From positions 3,021,611 to 3,085,610 of the forward strand of contig NC_135571.1 in assembly GCF_964340395.1 (NCBI RefSeq): a stretch of 64,000 bases of DNA, in the 5' to 3' direction. This document shows, one piece after another, positions 61,191-64,000 of the stretch. A program made the position numbers and the translations under genes. The notes under the pieces are model-generated. The model was not told where the DNA came from. It did no database searches and was given only the letters and a program-made list of their open reading frames with translations. How positions within the stretch are numbered: the stretch's first letter is position 1; each line of letters opens with the position of its first letter. The DNA is from Glandiceps talaboti (lineage: Eukaryota; Hemichordata; Enteropneusta; Spengelidae).

Positions 61191-62329
61191 CCAGATTCCC
61201 AATTATACGGCCAGGTTGACAAACATGGACACCAAATCACTAATTATAAAACCACCAAACCCGCGTAAAGTAACTTCATTATGCCGGATGTGTTGTTTAT
61301 ATATTACGCATGTATTTGTTAACTCTTTTAGTACACATTTTATGCCCCTGTAATCTGCGCGATATGTTGTACGTTAGGTATGCATATTGTTTACATATTG
61401 AAATTAGCCAAATAAAGTCTGGCAGACCCAAGATTTGCAATTATCCCACACTAGCTTTAGCCTACATATTGTTGAACGACTGAGTTTACTACTATAATTT
61501 CAGCAACCCTAACAGCCATTTTGATTTTTTCTAAGTTTCACTTGTCTTCACCATGACTCCACACACTCGTTACAACCTCTTGTATGTCCCTGGCATCCTT
61601 TTTTTCATTTATGTTAATTACTTGTGATTTCGGACAGGTTTGACCTTGAAGTTGAAGTCGTGCGTGACAAAGATGACAAAATTGCTTTGCAAGACTCGTT
61701 CACAACAAAATTGTCAGCCTTGTAAGATAGAAAAAAGCAGGATTCCCCTTTAGAATTGTACAATATATTATTTATACTCAATTGGTGCAATTTTTTATCT
61801 TGACGTATGTCCATCTTTTAAAGTAGAAGATCAACTGGGTTTGATAACTTGTGGTGGTAGCAATTAATGAGATTGACGTAGAGTCAAATTTGAAGGGGGT
61901 GGTAAAGCATTAGAAGGTACTCTTAACCTGAAGCGTTTTGGGCATGTCATGACGTACATAAAATGGGTACATGATGGAAACAGGGACTTCATTTTTCAAT
62001 TTCTAAATTGGCAACTTGGTGATGAGATATGTTATCTGCCGTTGCCAACATCAGTGCGATGTGAAAAGTACCGTGTAGGTGGCTAATAAATAGACTGGAG
62101 ATCTTGTCGTGATGTTGTATAAAGAAGGAAGAAAATTAAGTTGGTCGGATGTCGAATCTAAGTAATGACAGACCATATGTCCGATGTACGGCACTACATA
62201 TTGCGATGCAAAATTAACAAATTCATGAATACATCTCTCAGACCTAACGTTAGAACTTTTTATCAAACTTTTCAAAAAACAACAGTAACAAAGTTGCAGA
62301 CTCTGTGTTTGCCAAACTAAGTGCTGTTG

Positions 62330-62640
62330 CACGAAAAATATAGGTTCTTAACAGCTTGTCGTTTCACGGAACACACCTCGAGTCTACGTCGCTGTTCTGT
62401 GATGCTCGAAATATAAAAGTGTTCCAAATCGTCGCAGTGTTTCCATTTTTTCACAATTTTAGCTTGAGGAGGTATAATTATATACGCCCATATTTTTCTT
62501 TAATCAACCGGAAAATAGTTGTGACCTAAGGGTTTTGCCACTATAATCGTCTATCGACTCATAGTGATAAGGCACCTTAGGCCACTTGTGTTTTCCGTGG
62601 CTGAATGAACAATATGCAATGGAATAATGGAGCCGAATTG
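62330..62640. mobile_element. Repeat family 5, copy C
   Basis: TTTCTTTAATCAACCGGAAA, GTGACCTAAGGGTTTTGCCA, ACTCATAGTGATAAGGCACC and CGTGGCTGAATGAAC in the same order as the other copies. Confidence 0.75.
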
Positions 62641-64000
62641 CCATCAAAAGAAATTTACAAGGAAATTCGAATTTAGATACCAACGTGATTTTTTGAGTTA
62701 AAAAGTCCCAGGTTTCTTTGGCGTATATTATTGCTACATTCGCATTTTCTGACGATGCCCTGTTATCAGGTACATAGAAAAAGAACAACTTAATTTATCA
62801 GTGCAAAAAAGTAGGGGTCAACATTCTTCATTTTAAAGTACTGCTCAAATTTATGAGAGTCCAGTTACTACCAAAGTCGCTTACATGCTAAGAATATTGT
62901 TACAATCATCGCGTGCTGTGCTGCTGTTCACCGCTGCATTATAAATCATCACGCAACCGGAATGTTTTTGAGTCACTTACGTGTAGCACAGAGGGACCAA
63001 CAAATTAAGAGTGGGGATACGCAAGAATGAATCGCCTAACTAAATACACAGGATCGTGTAAGACTGATGGAAAAACTCGAATCACGTTCAGTATTACCCC
63101 CTTAGAAGGGGTCATCAATAACACCATAACTGGCTTTTCACGCATTGCGGCAAAGAGAGTCGTTTGAACATGATTAACAGGAGGTTACCAAGGAAAGAGT
63201 GGTATTTCTCCCTACTGACTTAAAGATGTCTGATATATTTTGAATTATTTAACGTCACACCAGTCCGTAGTAGGTGGATTTGCCCGTGGGACAATTGCCG
63301 CCCACGCGGATATCTTCCTTGCTGAGACATTTGTAAGTTTTTTGGTGACTTTTGAAAGGAAAGGTCTAACCAAATGACATTTCAATTTCTATTGATAAAT
63401 GTATGAGAAGTGATTTATACCATTGTTTGAACTCGATTGTCTTTGGTATAGCTTAACTACTATTTTAGCTTCCGATATAAAAAGATCATGTATGTCGCCA
63501 TTTTGCCCGTAAATACTGCGCCCGCCAGTGTTCACTTTGAGAATTTGTGACGTCAGGTCATCCTATCCCGGCCCTGAGTAAAAAGTATTTCGTGTAAACC
63601 AGTAAATGTTACCGGGGTTCCCGATCAATTTATCATAGTTTCCCAAAGGGTGTGACCATGATATGATCAGAGTGAAAAGACATAAATCATATGAAATGGT
63701 TTGAAATTGGTGTTTTAACTAATAAAGACGACTAACTTAGCATCGTATAATTTATTTTCGTCATCTGAATTATCTTAAAGCATATATCATATCACACACA
63801 AGCCACTTGAACGCCTTTGGACGAAAAATACTTTGGTATTTTAAAACTGCTCCAACTCCAGAAGAACCCCACGTGAGATTTTCCAAAATGAACCATCAAT
63901 TTGAAACAAAGACCGACCAACCATCCCTCCATCGAAATAAAACGGTCCTAGTCCCTAGCCCTTAATACCTCAAGTACTTCTATTGTATGCGAACGTTGAA
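62641..64000. other. Gene-free stretch to the right edge
   Basis: No gene supported. 63,785-63,840 (ACACAAGCCACTTGAACGCC, GGACGAAAAATAC) is a further family 5 left-end fragment. The patch at 63,490-63,560 (GTCGCCATTTTGCCCG, GCGCCCGCC) is GC-rich and contains a YY1-like word. Confidence 0.4.

Noticed and set aside
1-64000. CRISPR array, operon, or prokaryotic/viral system
   Set aside because: Split genes with GT-AG introns, animal-specific proteins and SINE/MITE content show eukaryotic nuclear DNA; the regular arrays are minisatellites without unique spacers.

Overview
The window is nuclear DNA of an invertebrate animal, probably marine. It is AT-rich, its genes are split by GT-AG introns, and its non-coding DNA is full of ACATGTACATGTA-type words, microsatellites and short foldback transposons. 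The phylum cannot be fixed from sequence alone; hemichordate, echinoderm, amphioxus and lophotrochozoan are all possible. Three protein-coding genes can be supported.

Left part (1-21,400): two conserved genes lie head to head with only 224 bp between their start codons. On the minus strand is the 5' part of SND1 (Tudor-SN): nine exons, 339 codons, covering the first two staphylococcal-nuclease-like domains and ending exactly at the third. The rest of the gene lies beyond the left edge. On the plus strand is a TMEM216/TMEM80-family four-helix membrane protein of the ciliary transition zone. It has five recognisable coding exons plus a second version of the exon for the second membrane helix: two adjacent 93-nt exons of equal length and phase. 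Its first intron carries about 30 tandem copies of a 54-bp hairpin-forming unit.

Middle (21,400-39,700): no confident gene. The stretch holds a possible orphan exon, dispersed foldback elements, microsatellites and a tandem minisatellite family. At 39,746-40,990 (minus) an intronless 414-codon frame encodes a dual-specificity phosphatase domain whose catalytic cysteine is serine and whose general acid position is asparagine, so it is a predicted pseudophosphatase with a long serine-rich N-terminus.

Right part (41,010-64,000): no confident gene; several repeat families, pentanucleotide and tetranucleotide arrays, and one CpG-rich element with inverted ends.

At least seven dispersed repeat families recur inside the window. 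One has clearly jumped into another at a TTAA site, which gives both the target preference and the order of insertion. The most notable observations are the duplicated membrane-helix exon, the dead phosphatase, a tandem array built from an SND1 exon end plus its splice donor, and the 54-bp and 43-bp hairpin and minisatellite arrays.
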